Shown in pieces: positions 6,400 through 7,607 of a stretch of DNA of 7,607 bases (position 1 is the stretch's first letter; the number at the start of each line of letters is the position of its first letter). Made by a program: the position numbers and the translations under genes. The notes beneath the pieces were generated by a model. That model saw nothing but the letters and a program-made list of their open reading frames with translations. It ran no database searches and was not told the origin of the DNA. Origin of the DNA: Pirellulales bacterium (lineage in GTDB: Bacteria > Planctomycetota > Planctomycetia > Pirellulales > JALHLM01); the NCBI GenBank assembly GCA_022844585.1, contig JALHLM010000294.1, forward strand, positions 1 to 7,607, read 5' to 3'.

Positions 6400-6876
6400 T
6401 TACGTCGAAGGAACCTCGCTTTTCGACAGCGATGTGCCGGCCCTTGTGTCAAGCAATTCGCGCAGCACGCCCGCCTCACGCTGAATGTCGCCGATGGCGT
6501 AGTGACGCCGGGTGGTTTCCCAGGACGAATGCCGAAGTACGCGACCAATGATTGTTTGCGGTACGTTTGCCGCAAGTAAACGTTCGGCACATGAACGCCG
6601 CAGGTCGTGGGCACTCGCATACTTTGCAGGTCTGCCGGTGCGTTGGTCACCTGGGGCCACGATCACCTTGGCGGCCTTGCCGATGCGGACGATGATCTTG
6701 CTGACCCAATCGGTTGACGCACGTGGAAAGCGAATTGGCCTCCCATGTTTGAACGACTTGAAAGGCGCTCCGGTCATCGGACAAGCCATCGTTTCAGGTA
6801 TTGAGGCATAAGTCGCTGACCAAGGAATTCGCGGTTCCCGGGCGTTACGGTTCGTCGGTGACGAGAACTCGCGCAC
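6400..6876 (-). pseudogene. Tyrosine recombinase/integrase, C-terminal remnant
   Basis: The 158-codon frame encodes the end of a tyrosine recombinase catalytic domain. Visible are DWVSKIIVRIGKAAKV (56-71), the box II segment KYASAHDLRRS (85-95) with His90 and Arg93, and LRHSSWETTRRHYAIGD (114-130) with His116 and the nucleophile Tyr126. Intact integrases are about 300-400 residues. The N-terminal core-binding domain and the first catalytic arginine are absent, the first 35 or so codons do not look like the family, and the same frame has a stop shortly upstream of the GTG at 6876. It is therefore most likely a decayed or truncated integrase and probably inactive. The style of the H-x-x-R region resembles planctomycete integrases. 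It could mark an old integration event between the PPC protein gene and the lipid operon. A functional short protein is possible but unlikely. Confidence 0.75.
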
Positions 6877-6955
6877 AAATCTCCCAGTTGTTGTCGTTCA
6901 AAGTGAAGCGAATGCCGCAGGCTCTACGCGTGTGCCGACAGGCGTCTATTTGCCG

Positions 6956-7607
6956 TCAAAGCAGCTTTGGATGCCAATCTTCGTCAGATGCGGCGAAGAG
7001 TAAATCCAGGAGAGCGTTTTGCTCCATCGTGCGCGACGACGTCTGGACTGTTAAACCGCGTTCGCGGGCCAATTGGGCCAACTCGGAATCCCAGTGGGGG
7101 CTCGCGTAGCCGTGTTGACCGCCTGCTGTGAATACGCTCGCCACGCCGTCCGATTCACGGTCACGGCCGACGCGCAAGGAATCGAGGCCTGGCACTGATC
7201 GTGATGAGGGAGTGAAGTGCGCCAGGGCAAGGTCCGTGGCGAACGGTCTGTCGAGGGTTGGCGCGGCAACCATCGCCGGCACGTGCGTGACGCCCAGCGA
7301 GTACTCACCGCTGAGCGCACCGAATTCCGACGCCGTGACGCGCACCGAGTATACGCCTGCCGCCAGTGCGCCGCTGTTCAGGCTCGCGCTTTCACCGTCG
7401 GCGGTGGCCAGTAAGTTGCCGAGCGCATCGTACAACTCGATGTGCGGCACGAGTCCGTTGACAAACTCGCCCGTGCCCGTCGCCGCCGCGTTGGCGTTGA
7501 GAATCAGCGTCTCGCCGTCCTGAACCGTGACGTTGAACCAATCGGCCTCAGTCACGGGCGGCGAATCCAATTCGACGATGCCGTACAGCCATCCTCCAAC
7601 ACCGTAG
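6956..7607 (-). CDS. C-terminal part of a secreted-type protein with a PPC-like beta-sandwich domain (5' end outside window)
   Basis: The frame is open to the window edge, giving 216 visible residues, so the gene begins outside; the TTG at 7570 is just an internal leucine codon. Residues about 1-105 match a bacterial pre-peptidase C-terminal-like domain: GIVE..SPPVTEADWFNVTVQDGETLIL, then HIELYDALGNLLATADG, then LAAGVYSVRVTA and GEYSLGVTHVP. Such domains sit in extracellular or cell-surface proteins, often after a protease or other catalytic module, and large planctomycete surface proteins carry them frequently. The last 110 residues are low in recognisable motifs and end in LLDLLFAASDEDWHPKLL; this tail could be a family-specific C-terminus. 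The catalytic or main part is not in the window, so the protein's activity cannot be told. No terminator is apparent after the stop. Confidence 0.78.
   Translation of the reverse strand, partial: YGVGGWLYGIVELDSPPVTEADWFNVTVQDGETLILNANAAATGTGEFVNGLVPHIELYDALGNLLATADGESASLNSGALAAGVYSVRVTASEFGALSGEYSLGVTHVPAMVAAPTLDRPFATDLALAHFTPSSRSVPGLDSLRVGRDRESDGVASVFTAGGQHGYASPHWDSELAQLARERGLTVQTSSRTMEQNALLDLLFAASDEDWHPKLL

Noticed and set aside
6116..6484. 122-residue plus-strand frame in the intergenic region
   Set aside because: No recognisable domain or good start site, and it overlaps the integrase remnant on the other strand.
6848..6955. Open minus-strand stretch directly after the PPC-protein stop codon, in the same frame
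   Set aside because: It could be read by stop readthrough or be a lost C-terminus, but it has no start codon and no motif, and a 35-codon open run is expected by chance.

Overview
The window looks like chromosomal DNA from a GC-rich environmental bacterium, most probably a planctomycete (Pirellulales-like). This is an inference from three things: the style of the tyrosine-recombinase fragment (its DWVSKI..RIGKAAKV..KYASAHDLRR segment resembles planctomycete integrases), a pre-peptidase (PPC-like) domain at the C-terminus of a large secreted-type protein, and generally weak Shine-Dalgarno sites. No rRNA, tRNA or CRISPR array was seen.

Layout: every supported gene is on the minus strand, so transcription runs from high to low coordinates. 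At the right edge is the 3' part of a PPC-domain protein (6956-7607). Next comes a C-terminal tyrosine-recombinase remnant (6400-6876). A roughly 520-base stretch without a convincing gene follows (5881-6399). It holds two adjacent inverted repeats (5943-5980) and a possible promoter. From 5880 down to 188 lies a compact six-gene cluster: FAD-dependent oxidoreductase, DUF1365 protein, cyclopropane-fatty-acid-synthase-like methyltransferase, DUF1295 (steroid 5-alpha-reductase-like) membrane protein, a second methyltransferase resembling plant coclaurine N-methyltransferase, and a short TspO/MBR-family membrane protein. The first five genes are spaced by 9 bases or overlap, so they almost certainly form one operon. 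TspO follows after about 67 bases.

How the genes may work together: the oxidoreductase / DUF1365 / CFA-like trio is the known core of bacterial lipid-modification clusters, often tied to singlet-oxygen or photo-oxidative stress, and related to the methyl-branched/furan fatty acid route described in Rhodobacter sphaeroides. The CFA-like enzyme keeps the SAM-binding site but lacks two of the three bicarbonate ligands of E. coli Cfa. It may therefore methylate acyl double bonds rather than form cyclopropanes. The DUF1295 protein could reduce an unsaturated product in the membrane. The CNMT-like enzyme would add a second methylation, on an unknown acceptor. TspO binds tetrapyrroles in other bacteria and would fit a photo-oxidative stress theme. 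The chemistry of the complete six-gene set is not established and is the most interesting question in the window.
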